Shown: positions 1-11,489 of the stretch, one piece after another
Numbering within the stretch: position 1 is the stretch's first letter
Layout of the letters: each line of letters opens with the position of its first letter
Assembly: GCA_963922205.1 (NCBI GenBank)
Contig: CAWUHX010000005.1
Span: 310,001 to 374,000 of the forward strand
Source: Romanomermis culicivorax
Taxonomy: Eukaryota > Nematoda > Enoplea > Mermithida > Mermithidae
Length of the DNA stretch: 64,000 nt
Direction of reading: 5' to 3'
The notes under the pieces: generated by a model
Told to the model about the DNA's origin: nothing
The model's input: the letters and a program-made list of their open reading frames with translations, nothing else
Database searches by the model: none
Position numbers and translations under genes: made by a program

Positions 1-2450
1 GGAGTCGGATTTTATGAGTTAAAGCTTTTTGGGCCTACTTTCTACATGGTAGTGGAATTTTACAGATTGAAGCTTCGGGTGTACTTTCTACAGTCCCCGT
101 ATCACCCCACACAGTTAAGGCAGTGAACTTTGACTTATACGTTTTTTACAGGGGTAAAAGTAAGACAATTTAAACTATTTTATTTTTTAGATGAATTTTT
201 TCAGGTTGGTATGGAAGAGGAACATGTTGAAAATGTAGATATTTCGACATTATTTCTCCATTCTACAAAGGATGCTTGGCCTCACATCTGTTTAAGGCGA
301 CCTTCTTTGTAAATTCGTGGGTAAAACTAACGCCGTTATAGCAGCTTATACGATCATTTGGGCTTTTATTGATACATTGGTAAATTAGTGATTTAGGTAG
401 TCTAATCACACTTTCTATATAAATATTAACGAATTTTTTGATATTTTTCTGTCATTTTTGGTTTTTCAAACTTTTAAATGCATTTTGATGTGATATTCTA
501 CATTTTCTAGTTAAAAATTGGAAACATTTCTACTTAGCGTAGGTAAAAAGAAAAAAATATAGAACTCACATTTTCCCTCCATGCAAAGTAGTACTATCAC
601 AATAAAATATTTGGTGATTGATTCCATTACCTAAAAAACAAAGTTTAATGTTCAAAGTTTCTTGATTTGAGTTAGCACATGCAACTTTTGATAAGGAATT
701 GTGAATCATTTAGCAGCATTTGATAACATAAATTTAAAAGCTAGGAAATATTTCTGGAACAATAAATCTTACTTCTGGTTAAAATAAATGCCAATTGAAC
801 AATCCAAAAAAAGAAAAATCACTGTACGGTCAACTATTAAATATAGAACATAGGATACTACTGTAAAATAAAATTAGCTAATAAAAATTCATATTTCCTG
901 TGGAATCGAGAAAGCAGCGTTACCACATTAATTTTCATGAGCTCTTGTGAAGGGGAAATATGCTAATTTTTAACATTTTTCTTGATGATAAAAAGTGTGC
1001 TAAAGAATGATGCAAATAAGGAACGAGAAATTGGAGTTTGCCCGCCCTCACTATATTTTTTGCTGCTGAAGCTTAAATTTGTTAGATAGGTTCATGTTTG
1101 CTTGCAAAATCAATTTATTTGCAGTCAGTCATCTTTGTAGAATGTAGAACACAGATTTCGCGGCTAAAATATCAATGTTTGCTAGTTAGCTTTATGCATA
1201 TTGATCAATATACTTCGATTAATATGTCAACACTTTCATTAAAATGAAATACTTTACATAATATTTTAAACCTTAAACTTGTTCAAATTTTAGTTTAAAC
1301 TTTAAACAATTTTAAAACTCTTCAAAATTAATATTTAAACTTCAAACCATGTTTCAAATTTTAGAGGGATGTCAAAGATATACCTCAGGGCGTTGAAACA
1401 GTAATATTTGGATGAATTACACAGATGCAAGGTAACATATTCACCTCATTTTGGGAAATGTAAAAAAAGTTTCACCTCTGGAGTTTTGTACTCAACAACC
1501 CAAAAGAATATTTTAATGGAATATTGTTTTAGTTAGTTGAGAAATTAGAATATTTGCTTGGTGAATTGCTAATGCATTTGTTAGCTGATTTTGATTTTCC
1601 TACCATACAAAAAACCAGCATAACAGTTTTGGAAAGATACCCAAGGAAACTGTACAGCACCAAGCTCAAATCTTATTGTTTTTCTACATGTTTAATGTTT
1701 TGCATCATTGTTCTAACCTTTTTGAATGCTCTTGTTTGATTTTTGTTTGTTTGCTTGTTAAAAAAAATTGGTCAGTCCAGTGGCAAAATATCTAGTTACA
1801 GTAACTTGTATTCATCAACTTACAAAATATCATATTAAACTCAACATAAGATCAACTTTTTCGTTTTGTCCAAAATTGGATACATTAGATAAAAATCATT
1901 GTAATATAAAAATGGATTTAACATGACAAACTATTAGATCAATATCACAGAGTTCACGCATATGTTATCCTTATGTCCTAACAATGAACATTTGCATTAT
2001 TAACACTGATATGATTATCATAATGTAAGGACACATATGTTGTAACATGAATACACACATATCAGATGTACATCATTAGAATCAATCATTCACATTAAAT
2101 ACACTAACATAAATATCTCACATACAGTATGTCAGGATACAGAATAGCAATATTGGTTTCTGCCTCCTAATAGAAATTCACTATAGATGTCCCTCGGGGT
2201 AACCATTTGTCATTTTTTGCATGTGATTGGCAAGTTTGTGTGTGACAATGTATCCGGATGATTCAGAACTAATGATACTGTAATGTTATGTAAGGAGTGT
2301 TCGGGAGTGGTGTTGCAATGTCATTTCATATCCAAAGTGTTGTGGGTTGGGTGATCTTTAAGTTTCATTGTGCATAAATAGAAAATGCAATTTTATGTTG
2401 CTCAATCTAAATCGGTATACCCGAAGTTTGACTTTGCGAAAGGTAGAGCA
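1..2450. other. AT-rich region without a recognisable gene
   Basis: About 2.4 kb of AT-rich sequence with no reading frame resembling a known family. From about 1255 to 1370 there is low-complexity sequence built from TTTAAACTT/TTCAAA words. The only coding candidate is the short exon-like stretch near 205-312, listed separately. No tRNA, rRNA or terminal-repeat structure was seen. Confidence 0.6.
205..312 (+). CDS. Possible terminal exon of an unknown gene
   Basis: A pyrimidine-rich stretch ends in TTTTTTCAG at 204, a good splice-acceptor shape. It is followed by an open frame of 35 codons to a TAA at 310-312. The predicted tail is acidic at first (VGMEEEHVENVD) and then mixed. No upstream exon lies in the window, since it begins only 200 bp earlier. 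Nothing in the peptide is recognised. This is a guess from splice-site shape alone and may be chance. Confidence 0.15.
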   Translation, partial: VGMEEEHVENVDISTLFLHSTKDAWPHICLRRPSL

Positions 2451-2463
2451 ATTTATCAGAGTG

Positions 2464-2780
2464 ATACATAGCTTACAGTATGATCACATTACACGATGTG
2501 CAAGTACATGCGCAGCATATCTTACAGTATGATCACATAATATGATGCACAGGTATACTTCATGTACTGCATTGCACCAGAAAGTTATAGAAATTTTCAC
2601 AAAAGTCTATAATATTGTCCTACATTCTGCAATGTTGTAGAATATTTTCCGCGAGTGTGTTATCCTGCATAGTCATTCATTTATTTATTTTACTATTCTG
2701 TACATTACTATTGTATGTTGCGTTAGTTAGCCTTATTAAACTTATCTACTTACCAGCTAGAATTCCAGTTGGATATATAC
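2464..2780 (+). repeat. LTR-like direct repeat, left copy
   Basis: This stretch is imperfectly repeated at 6322-6600. Shared words include CAGTATGATCACATTAC, CATGTACTGCATT, and CTACATTCT followed by CAATGTT and TAGAA. The left copy begins with an extra tandem duplication of about 49 bp (CTTACAGTATGATCACA at about 2470 and 2519). Two divergent direct repeats 3.85 kb apart, with a Ty3/gypsy integrase relic just beyond the right copy, suggest old LTRs. No clear TG...CA ends or target-site duplication could be placed. Confidence 0.4.
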
Positions 2781-3364
2781 CAATTATCTCAAGACTAATC
2801 TATTTTGAACTTGATCCGGTCATTATTCAAGACACAACACAGGAAATTTGATATGGGACACTCTCTGCAAGCATCAAATCAAAGGTGGCCCAATGGCATC
2901 AACCTATAATATACTTGGCACCCAAATTTCATTTCCCCGCACCCTACAGCCATAACAGTAAGAGCTAGAACCATCAGTTTTTTGCATAATTTCGGGTGAA
3001 CTATGGGGTGCCTTTTGTCATTTCGACTCTATCTGCAAGTGGTGCTCGGTAGGGCCCCAAAAACATGCAAAAAACGCACTTTCCAAGGGTCCCCTGTCCC
3101 ACCATGCCCAACACAGGGTGTGGTATATTCAAGCTCCATACTTTGGACTAAGCATCTGAGGGTGCAATCTCAAACACAATTTTTTATTTTTTTCAAATAT
3201 GGCCTTCAATTCAATTATATGGCGGTCTAATGTCCCGGGGAAATGCGAAGTTTGGCAATTTTGTTGTATAATATTCAGGACTTCAAAAAAAATTTTTTTT
3301 TTTTGAATAATGGCCTCAGAATTTTTCCTAGCTTCAATTGAACCGGTAGCCTTATTGGGATTTT

Positions 3365-3620
3365 TGGGCGTAAGGGTTTTCGACCATTGGGAATCTGTTA
3401 AACGCTGTCACTTTACACAAAAAATTATCCTGGGTGTAAACAAGCGTATTTTCGTGATTTTTCTGTGAAAGGAGTTTTTGACCACGAGGAATTTAATGAA
3501 TGTGATCACTTCACACAAAACTATATTGAGTATAAACAAATGTATTTCTGAAGTTTTTTAGGTTGAGGGGTTCTTGATCATGGCAAATTCAATAGAAATG
3601 GTCACTTTACACTCTGTTTA
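3365..3620 (+). repeat. Tandem ~100-bp repeats, about 2.5 units, in family X copy 1
   Basis: Units of about 97-100 bp share the order GGTTTTCGACCA, GAATTTAATGAATG, TCACTTTACACA, GGGTGTAAACAAGCGTATTT and GTGATTTTT. About 2.5-3 units are present here, compared with about 6 in the paralogous locus at 58635-59195. Confidence 0.6.
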
Positions 3621-4869
3621 CAACGTATTTTGAGTTCTATGCGTTTTATACATCTATTACTTCAACCAAAAGTGAAAATTGGCAGCTTTAAAACTATCTT
3701 TTATTGTTTCTTTGATGTGAAAATGATCAAATTTAAAACTTCAATGTGCTTTGATGGAGGTTTTCATGCATGGCTGAGGCTCACTAAAAAGAGGAGGACT
3801 AGTCTATTAGAAAATGCCCCAATGAAGCAGAAAAAAGGAGAATATACTTGCTTTGGTAGTTGCCAAGCTAGAAAAAGAAGTGGACTAGATTTTCGAGAAT
3901 TTGTATTAAATTTGGAAAAAATTCACTCCCATTGTATTGGATTTTCATTCTTTTGCAAAAAAATTTTCCATGTCTGTGAAAAAGTATATTCTGCAGCTGA
4001 GTGCATCGACACACTTTCCAATCAAACATGAGCATCTCCAAAATTTTGAGGAGGGTACAAGGGTGGACCTTGGTTTTTTGGCGTTTTTTGAGACAAAAAA
4101 TTCAAAAAAAGTTGACCGAAAAATTCTTTTTCCATAACAAATTTTCCAGTTTCAAAATCTTTGGGGTAGTTTGTACCCTCATGTCTTCCCCCACACATGT
4201 GTGCTTCTAACTGCATGGAACGTTTTTTCTAAATTTAGTGTCAATAAAACAGGAATCAACTGTGGGAAAGTAGCACATAAAATTCCACTCAGCTTTCTTA
4301 GAAAAAAAGCTACAGCACAAAGTCTTCATTAACTAAATCGATTGCGCTAGATATGTTTAATTCACTCATTTTATATAACATATCGCATAGAATTCACTCT
4401 GTAAGTTCTTCTGATTATAAGCTGTAAACAAATTTATTCTTTTCTATTTTACTATTACACAAAATAGCATCATTCACAGTTTTTGGATTTAAACTGAAAT
4501 TTGCATTTTGCGACATTGCAGATGAAAGCAATTTCACTCATCCCTGTTGCTCCAATCCTGCTATAATGAAAGTCGTACTTGTTTTAAAGCAAGATCGCAG
4601 GTTTACCCTGGCTACCTATGGTCTTTTTTTCTTGAAATGCTTCTAAATAACAAAAGTGGAAAGCAAGTAGTATTTCGGATTTTCACGATTTTCTAATAAG
4701 CAATATATCATACATGTCTGGAAATTTCTGAGCGTACTGAGCTCACGTTGAATAATTTTTGAGTGAAAAATTTTAGGCTAAAAGCTCTATGTAAACGATT
4801 TAGACGACATTACTGATTTGTGTCACTTTTCTATTTGGAAGCATTTTATAAAAAACAGACTATAGCTTC

Positions 4870-5600
4870 AGTTCTCGGGAGATCCTGGACTTAGTCCTAA
4901 CCCTAACACTAACTCGGCAGGAAAGTGGCAAGAGGTGATGACTACTCAAAGACAAGTGTAGAACAGGGTGATTTCAGTTGAACAAAAACAAAATACAGGT
5001 TAGCAATGCAAAATGCCACAACAGAACATAACACCAAGGTCGGCACTACAGAGCAACAAACGCCTGGAGTAAGGCCTCGTGCACTCTACACCTCACACCA
5101 AGAAGCAGTAGTAGAAATCTGACTGAAAGAAACACAGACTGGTGGGCAACAGAGACAGTCCACCAAGAAAACACACTTCTGTCCAACAGGGGAATGTTGG
5201 GAATAAGACTAATTGTAGTGGGCGTGGTGCACCAAAAATACCAAAATATTAGTCACCAAATCGTCACTAAGGACACATGAAAAACGGCGCACCAAAATCG
5301 ACCAATAAGTTATATATCGAATGAATAAAAAATGTGAAATGACGCCAAATTATAACTATAAAAATTATGCAAAACATCTTTGTCCATTTAATGTTTTTGA
5401 TACCAAAAATCGTATAGCACAAACGGTTTTGAAAGATTTGTTTACCTAATGAGAATTGAACCTACTTTAGCAGCAAAGGACTTTAGAAATGAAATCATGA
5501 TAAATAGAGGACCAAAGGTCAGAGGAATTGACCCTCTGACATACTGTTGCTGTGGGAGTGTGAGTATAGTGTAGTGGGATTTGGTGTATACCCATAATAT
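4870..5600. other. Sequence of copy 1 without a counterpart in copy 2
   Basis: The stretch opens with a short telomere-like CCTAACCCTAACACTAAC at about 4895-4912, then continues with less AT-rich unique sequence (AAGAGGTGATGACTACTC, CACCAAGGTCGGCACTAC and similar). No open frame of note and no known family were seen. It probably entered or was retained only in copy 1. Confidence 0.3.
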
Positions 5601-6321
5601 AGGAATGGCTAAGCCAGGAGCATTTTGTACGCTTTACCCTGTTTTCCTACTAGCAAATGAGTGCCCAATGACTGTAATTAATGCCCAGTCGCACTAAAGG
5701 AGTCTAAGCTAAAAACAAAAAGGCAACTCGGTTTTATCTCAAGTTTGGTATAATTTGAATGTCATACATGATTATAATGAGCTCAATGTCGAGATTATCC
5801 GGAGCTCGAGCTGTGGGGTTGCACTAACATTTTTGCATAATTTTCTTATCTCTAAAGCAAATAGATATAAAAATGTCTGCAATTCCTAAATTTGAATTTA
5901 CATCTCAGTTTTAGTTAATCCTCAAGTGAGTTTTGTTTGTGCACTGGAAGAAAATGATTTGGACATTGCGATTAACTTAAACTCGTCAATTTAATCCAGA
6001 TGTTGAGCTTATCCTCATGTTGGGTTTGTGCAACCAACTCCAGGTTTCTTTATAGTTTCAACAGAAATTTCTGAATATTTCATGACAATATTATTCATCC
6101 TGATTTTATATTCTAAAATCAGCAAATCTTCAAAATACTGCAGCAAAATCAAGAAAAGACACGAATATCATCAATGCGAAGATCCTTATTCTCTCTAAAA
6201 TGCCATTTCAAACTATCAAAAATTTCAAACTGCCATCTAAACTAGTATCATTATTGGTAAAAGTCTGAAATTTGAACGGTGGAAAAGTTCTTCAAAGGAT
6301 AAATTGCATGTTTTTTATACA

Positions 6322-6600
6322 TGTCTTACAGTATGATCACATTACATGATGTAAAGGTACATTTCATGTACTGCATTTTCCTGGCAAGTAAAAGAAACTT
6401 CCACAGTATTCTATAATTTTCTGTTCACGTACATTCTACAATGTTCTAGAAGATACCCTGATAGTATATAAGTCATGTTATTTTGCATAGTTTTATTTAT
6501 TGCACTACTTAGTATGTAACTATTGTACATTGTGTGAGTATGCCTTACTAAACTTAGTCGTTCCCAACTAGTAGTCCAGTTGAATATTGTGTGTGCTAAA
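6322..6600 (+). repeat. LTR-like direct repeat, right copy
   Basis: Second copy of the repeat at 2464-2780, with the same order of conserved words (CTTACAGTATGATCACATTA, TTTCATGTACTGCATT, then TCTATAAT, then ACATTCTACAATGTTCTAG). It lies 150 bp upstream of integrase-like coding sequence on the same strand, which fits an LTR next to pol remnants. That sequence lies outside the pair, however, so the pair may not belong to that retroelement. Confidence 0.4.
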
Positions 6601-6739
6601 TGTGGGCTTTTGTCATATTAGGAATTTCCCATGTTATAGCTGCAACCATACTTTCGGCACCCTATCCACTGCCCTGTAAGAGCCCCACGCATAAACTTAT
6701 GGGGTAGCTATGTTTAGTGTATTTCCTGCATGGGCTCAA

Positions 6740-7500
6740 AGCATAAGCTTGGCAAGAAAGTAATGTCGAAAATTTGAGCACATTTTCAAAGGCTTTATTA
6801 CATTTGCATGAAGATCAATCATCAAAACATGCCCCATTGCTATTGATCACACATTCCCATTTCAGGAACCATTTGTCGGAACTTATGGCCAGAATATGTC
6901 ACCTTTGTGGAACCCAGAAAGTGAATACCAGTGCCTACCACCCATTGACAGACGGACTAGTAGAACGATTCAACAAAACTCTAGACACCATTGTCTCTAT
7001 GTTCCTAAACATGGTCATGATTGGGATTCTTACCTACAGCTTGCCTGTTTCACCTATAACAAAGTACCCCAAGGGTCAACCAAATACTAACCATTTTTTC
7101 TTTTGTATGGCCGCCATACTAACATCCTGATCTATTGGGCTTTGACCTTCGCTCCTAGTCCATATCGTATTGACCTTGACAATTATGCTGACCATGTCCA
7201 GCCTCTTTTGTCCACTGCTTGGAATGCTGCAAAAGAAAATATAAAAATTGCACAACACAAAAATTACATTACGACAAAAGAGAAGGATTTTGGACATCAA
7301 CCTTGGGGGTGAAGTTTTCACATTCAATCCTACAGTACTCCCCATGCATCCCCCTAAATTCACATTCCCATGGTGTGGACCATATACTGTAATTGAAGAA
7401 TAATATCCATACTTTTTGATAAAATTGACAGATAAACGAAACTCCCCACCAGAGTGGATGTATCACAATCTCTTAAAAAAGAAACATTCCTGTGAAAAAA
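6740..7500 (+). pseudogene. Ty3/gypsy-type integrase relic (catalytic core plus GPY/F module)
   Basis: Integrase joins retroelement cDNA to chromosomal DNA. Two overlapping frames read as one protein with frameshifts. The diagnostic block is at about 6915-6990, SAYHPLTDGLVERFNKTL, the usual YHP...DG..ER.N signature with the third catalytic residue (Glu). The second catalytic Asp region upstream is degraded: the LLSDRG-like position reads LLITHS. Downstream come WDSYLQLACFTYNK, then LLYGR, then AQHKNY. A GPY/F-like module (PWCGPYTVIEE) follows near 7370-7400 and ends in LKKKH. At least three frameshifts and a stop show that it is dead. No RT or protease lies directly upstream; the pol fragment at 54970 is separate. 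Family assignment is from motif recognition. Confidence 0.75.
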
Positions 7501-9660
7501 AGCTCCTTTCTTCAGGAGAGGAAATTTTTTGGAACTTTTCCACTCACAGGATGAATTTTGCTGCACAAATATTTTGCATAACACACACCCATGCACAGAA
7601 ATTTCTCCAGGAGAACCTGTCTGTGCATGTGGGCATAGTTTTTCTTTGTGATTCACACACACCCCTTCATCTTTTCCATGCTTTGTACATAGCCCCTAGA
7701 TGAAAATTTTAATCTAACTCATTTGTGTGTGAATATTTTTGCAGAGCAGTCGATCCGCTCTTTTGCTCTAAGGTGGTGCTTTTAAAAATGTCTATTACGT
7801 CTTACTGTAATTCTGATAGTCCATATATTTTTCTTTAGCCCATAATCATTTGGATACTGTTGATTATTATTTTTTTTTTATTCATACCCACCAATCGAAA
7901 AAAGAAATGGATGCTGACTACTCTCCCATTATTATCAACTGTGTCATCACCCCTGATGAATTGAAAATGGAGTGGATGGAGCAGTGGATGGACCCAAAAA
8001 AGAGTGGATGGAGCAGGCTACAAGCCCGAAGTGTTAGACCCTGACACCCCCTTCTCATCCACAGTTTGTCCTCATCCTACTCTAGCGCCTCATTGATGGC
8101 CTCCAGAAAGAGGAAGGATGCCACTCTGAGCAAAGCTGGTCAATTTTGAGCACAGCCTGAGCCAACCAGTTTCTCGGCAGCATCGCCGTTGCAGCCGCAA
8201 AGTTTCCAAGGCCCACCACGGGACTCCAATTATTCAGTGTTTGCCTATCCTCGCTGATGATTGCCAACACTGACGACGCCCAGCCATTGCAGGATTCATT
8301 GATACGACGACAAAACGGCCTTGAAGAGGTACATCCACGAATTGTTCTGCCAGTTTGCTGATCGATTCCACCACCCATTCTGTGGTCCTTATAGTCCCCT
8401 GCAGCAGGAATTTATGGACATTTTAGGGCCAAACTTTGTCGTCTGGCTGTCGAGGATGCAGGTCCACTGGACACCAAGTCTATCGATTAGGTGATGGCCC
8501 ACATCAAATATTTGGCCACCAATTATTTCAACAAACGGTGTAACAAGGCCTTGTGAACTGCCTGGGCCTTCAGAATTGATCTTTTGTTTTGTTGCTTTTG
8601 TGTGTGCCCAAGAGAATGTAACCACCAGAGTCTAAAACTCTCAACTCAAGTTTGCGGCCTGGGAGTTCCTCTTTTTTGGAGAAGAGAGTGTAAAATACCA
8701 GGAAAAAAAAACAAAAAAAACATACAGTAGACTTTGTTATCCTGCATACCTTTCCTACAATAATCCATGAGTTTTTCCTTGCTATAGCCGATCCTACTGT
8801 ACCTTTCATCTTTTTTATTATGCACACAATATTTATTTCATTATGTTTCCAATTTATCCAACTTTTATTTCTTTGAAAGTAGCATAAAAACGAATTAATT
8901 ATACTGCTGAGGAGTGTAAAAAATTGTGTTATTTTTATGTAAATTCTTGCAAATATGCATTTTTATTTATCCTGTGACATTATGCACATTGTATGAAAAT
9001 TGTACTTATTTTCCTTTTTCTTATCATGTCTATTAGTGGTTATTCGTCATGTCCATTATTAGTCTTCTTCTGTTTCCATTAATCTGGATTCCAAGTTGGA
9101 AACCAGACTAATTCTCAAGTACTTTGTTTTCTCTCATTTTCGCACTCATAATGTATGTACTGGTAACAAATAGAAAGGCTGAAACATTCCAAAACACAAA
9201 GGTGGTTTCAATGTTCTGAAACCTTTCTGACAATTTGGCAAATCGTTTAGGTAGTATGTGCTACCATAATCCACTATACAGTAAAACCTAGTGCCAGGTT
9301 TACGAACCAAGTAAGGCTGACCACGCCCCAAGAGAATTGATTTGTGATTCAAAAAAAGAGAAAATTTAGTTGTTGGTCTATACGCAATTTGACTTGCTGG
9401 TTGAATTTTCCTCAGTTCCATTTTCGCAACTAGTAGACCTTGCTGTTTTGTGGCAAAAGAGTTGCCCAATATATGTGGAATCCCAGAGCAACCAAATCCT
9501 TCCCTTTAAACATTGCCTCACCCTTACCATCGCTAAATTTTCAGTTATTTGTGTCAGCCTTTCAACTTTCGAGCTGTTGCACCACTATTCATTTGGCACC
9601 TCCATCGTCTTATCCATTTGTTAGTTAGTAATTTTCAATAAAGAACAGAAAACCAAAGTC
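7501..9660 (+). other. Degraded region after the integrase
   Basis: About 7850-8044 reads as a Trp/Met-rich tail (ELKMEWMEQWMDPKKSG) that could be the integrase C-terminus. From 8090 to 8600 the base composition is richer in G+C and short protein-like stretches appear in all three plus frames (for example ALKRYIHELFCQFADRF near 8310-8360, then GPNFVVWLSR). This suggests an old coding region with frameshifts, not recognised. 8625-9140 is AT-rich with a poly-A run at 8700. 9146-9469 holds a minus-strand open frame of 107 codons with no recognised domain. Confidence 0.35.
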
Positions 9661-9794
9661 TTTACTTTTTGCTTCAACTTTACAGTAGGTGCAACAGGGT
9701 TTCCAAAAACCTTAAGGAAGGTCGTGACAGACATCTTGGTGATCTAATAACAAGGTGTGAATTTGAAAAGAATGAACTTTTTTGAACCCATATT

Positions 9795-10625
9795 TCGACT
9801 TCCAATGACCCCCTACCGACTATGAGCAATATAAAGTTGCTTTGGAACGGGCCATCCCCAACCAACAGACACCCTGCTTCACAGACAAAGTTTAAAAGAC
9901 CGAAAACAAGCAGAAACAGTAACCACATATTTCAATGAATTTGAAAAAATGGGAAGGCTAGCCTACCCTACACTTGACACAAAAGCCAGGAACACAGTCC
10001 TTGAATCAATTTTTTTGGATGGGCTTCAGGCAGACGTCTGAAAAGCCCTAATATTTAAACAGTTCACTAATCTAGAGCATTCAATTGAAGAAGCAACCTC
10101 CATGGAACAGGAAGTTTTGTGGGATGAGGTCAACACGATCTTCTCCCCTGCAGCCAGGTACAACATTTGGTTGTGAGAGCCCGTTTTTGCTTTGCAACCC
10201 ACAGGAAGTAACATAAATAAACAAATCGATAAAATAAACAAAAAACTAAATAACTTATACATACAGATGCGACAAAATGTACAACAAAAGCCGCATGCAT
10301 ATAAAAAATCCATCACATGTCATACATGTGGCAAAGTTGGTCATTTAACCCATGAGTGCAGATCTAAACTGCAATGCAAAATTTGTGGGCGAAATGGCCA
10401 CTTGAGAAATGACAGCTGATCTGAATGCTTCCATTGTAAAAAAACAGGGCACAACAAGAGCAAATTTTTGTTATCAAAAATGTTCGACAATGGGCTGGGA
10501 TTGTTAAACTATGATGATTTGCTAGCCCCAATGCCCAACTCGGGCCATCCGGCCAGCCAATTGCTGGACAGCAGCCCACTACAAACACAGTGCTTATCAT
10601 GTTCAGATGATGAAATGGAAATTTG
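9795..10625 (+). pseudogene. Retroelement gag relic with CCHC zinc knuckles (block A, copy 1)
   Basis: Gag forms the particle and its nucleocapsid part binds RNA. The frame broken around 9805-10190 contains a Retrotrans_gag-like core: YFNEFEKMGRLAYPTLDT, followed by RNTVLESIFLDGL. After a Lys/Asn/Gln-rich linker, the frame at 10192-10419 carries knuckle 1, CHTCGKVGHLTHEC (CX2CX4HX4C), and knuckle 2, CKICGRNGHLRNDS, whose last Cys is Ser. The paralogue at 30075 keeps Cys there. A third, incomplete knuckle follows the TGA (CFHCKKTGHNKSKF). At least four stops or frameshifts make it non-functional. Downstream there is no protease, RT or integrase before the envelope-like frame. Confidence 0.8.
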
Positions 10626-10853
10626 AGTAATGGGCGAAAAAGTAACCATGCCCTACAATTAGAAATAGCACCAGTTGACGTCAATGGACCTGATGATGAG
10701 CTGAATGTGTTCCCACTGCTGGCGAAGTTTCAGGTTCTAAAGATCGTTAGGCCATACAGGGTTCCACTGTTGGAACCTGCTTCATTGGAACCAAATGTGG
10801 TGGCATTACAAAAAGAAGTTCACCCGAAACCTGTTCAGAAACGACTATGTTAA
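10626..10853 (+). pseudogene. Conserved linker reading frame after gag
   Basis: An open frame of about 75 codons whose translation (APVDVNGPDDELNVFP, then IRPYRVPLLEP-like) is also readable in the second copy at 30934-31140, with mostly conservative differences. This indicates former coding sequence, probably the gag C-terminus or the start of a fused downstream domain. No protease DS/TG motif is seen. The function is unknown. Confidence 0.45.
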
Positions 10854-10859
10854 ATCATG

Positions 10860-11165
10860 TTCAAAAAAACACACATACCTTAAAACAACAATTTTTTCAG
10901 GGTTTAACATAAACAACCATTATTGCCCCTGCCAGCAATGCAAAAACGAGTATATGTAAGACCGCAAGGATTGATGAAATGCAGCCAAGGCCAGAAAGGC
11001 GCGATAAAAAAAAAATTTTGCATGGATTTTTTTCCATTGGGCATTAATTTTCATGTTTTTGTGCCATGTCATGGGCGAATGAATAAAAACATGTCAGCTT
11101 TGTGGAACTTTGACCAGTGTGCATGCCATACAAATCCCAAAAACTGTTGCATGTGTTAGGCCTCC
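10860..11165 (+). pseudogene. Possible N-terminal part of the envelope-like gene
   Basis: Cys-rich short frames lie between the linker frame and the MITE (for example FDQCACHTNPKNCC near 11115-11152 in one frame). Because the downstream envelope-like sequence resumes immediately after the MITE, this stretch may be the 5' part of that gene. Homology is not visible by eye and the frame is broken. Absent from copy 2, where 10846-11910 is deleted. Confidence 0.25.
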
Positions 11166-11169
11166 TTAA

Positions 11170-11485
11170 AGGTCATGTCATACTTCACCATGCGGTACCG
11201 CCCAGTGCTGGTTGTCATATTCATACTAACAGGCGGGGGCGTGGTACCGTGCGGCGCTCTACAGCGCCGCTTTTTTACTTTTGGATTTTGCTCTTCTCAA
11301 AAATTGTGTATTGGTTTAGTTGAAACCTGATGGGGCCCCGTGTGGCGCCGCAAAAATTACAAAAACCTATTCATACTTCAAAGGTGGTACAGCATGGTGC
11401 CAGCTGGCACTACTTTTTAGTATGAAGAGAACAACCAGGGTTGCCCCGCCTGGCGCAGTACCGCATGGTGAAGTATGACAGGGCC
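11170..11485. mobile_element. MITE with ~30-bp terminal inverted repeats and TTAA target duplication
   Basis: The ends are inverted copies sharing TGTCATACTTCACCATGCGG and then TAC. TTAA is present on both sides (11166-11169 and 11486-11489), the target site of piggyBac-like transposases. The element is 316 bp and noncoding. It contains an 8-bp perfect GC stem with a 4-nt loop at 11251-11270 followed by six T, and a palindrome TGCCAGCTGGCA at about 11399. It interrupts the envelope-like gene, so it arrived after that gene. Assignment to piggyBac rests on the TTAA target only. Confidence 0.8.
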
Positions 11486-11489
11486 TTAA

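Larger units (their letters stand above)
2889..6060 (+). repeat. Dispersed repeat family X, copy 1
   Basis: Homologous along most of its length to 57148-60590. It starts at the shared phrase CAACCTATAATATACTTGG. It continues through AAACTATGGGGTGCCTTT, an array of about 100-bp tandem units, a stretch near AAATGCCCC, and CACTGTAACC-like sequence, and ends near TTATCCTCATGTTGGGTT. About 4900-5560 and 5700-5990 have no obvious counterpart in copy 2. The open frame at 3630-4031 is broken in copy 2, so coding is unlikely. The nature of the family is unknown. Confidence 0.6.

Noticed and set aside
3630-4031. 133-codon plus-strand open frame
   Set aside because: The paralogous sequence at 59200-59600 carries stops and shifts in this frame, and the peptide is biased by repeat composition.
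4895-4912. Short CCTAACCCTAACACTAAC telomere-like string
   Set aside because: Under three units; too short to claim a telomeric insertion.
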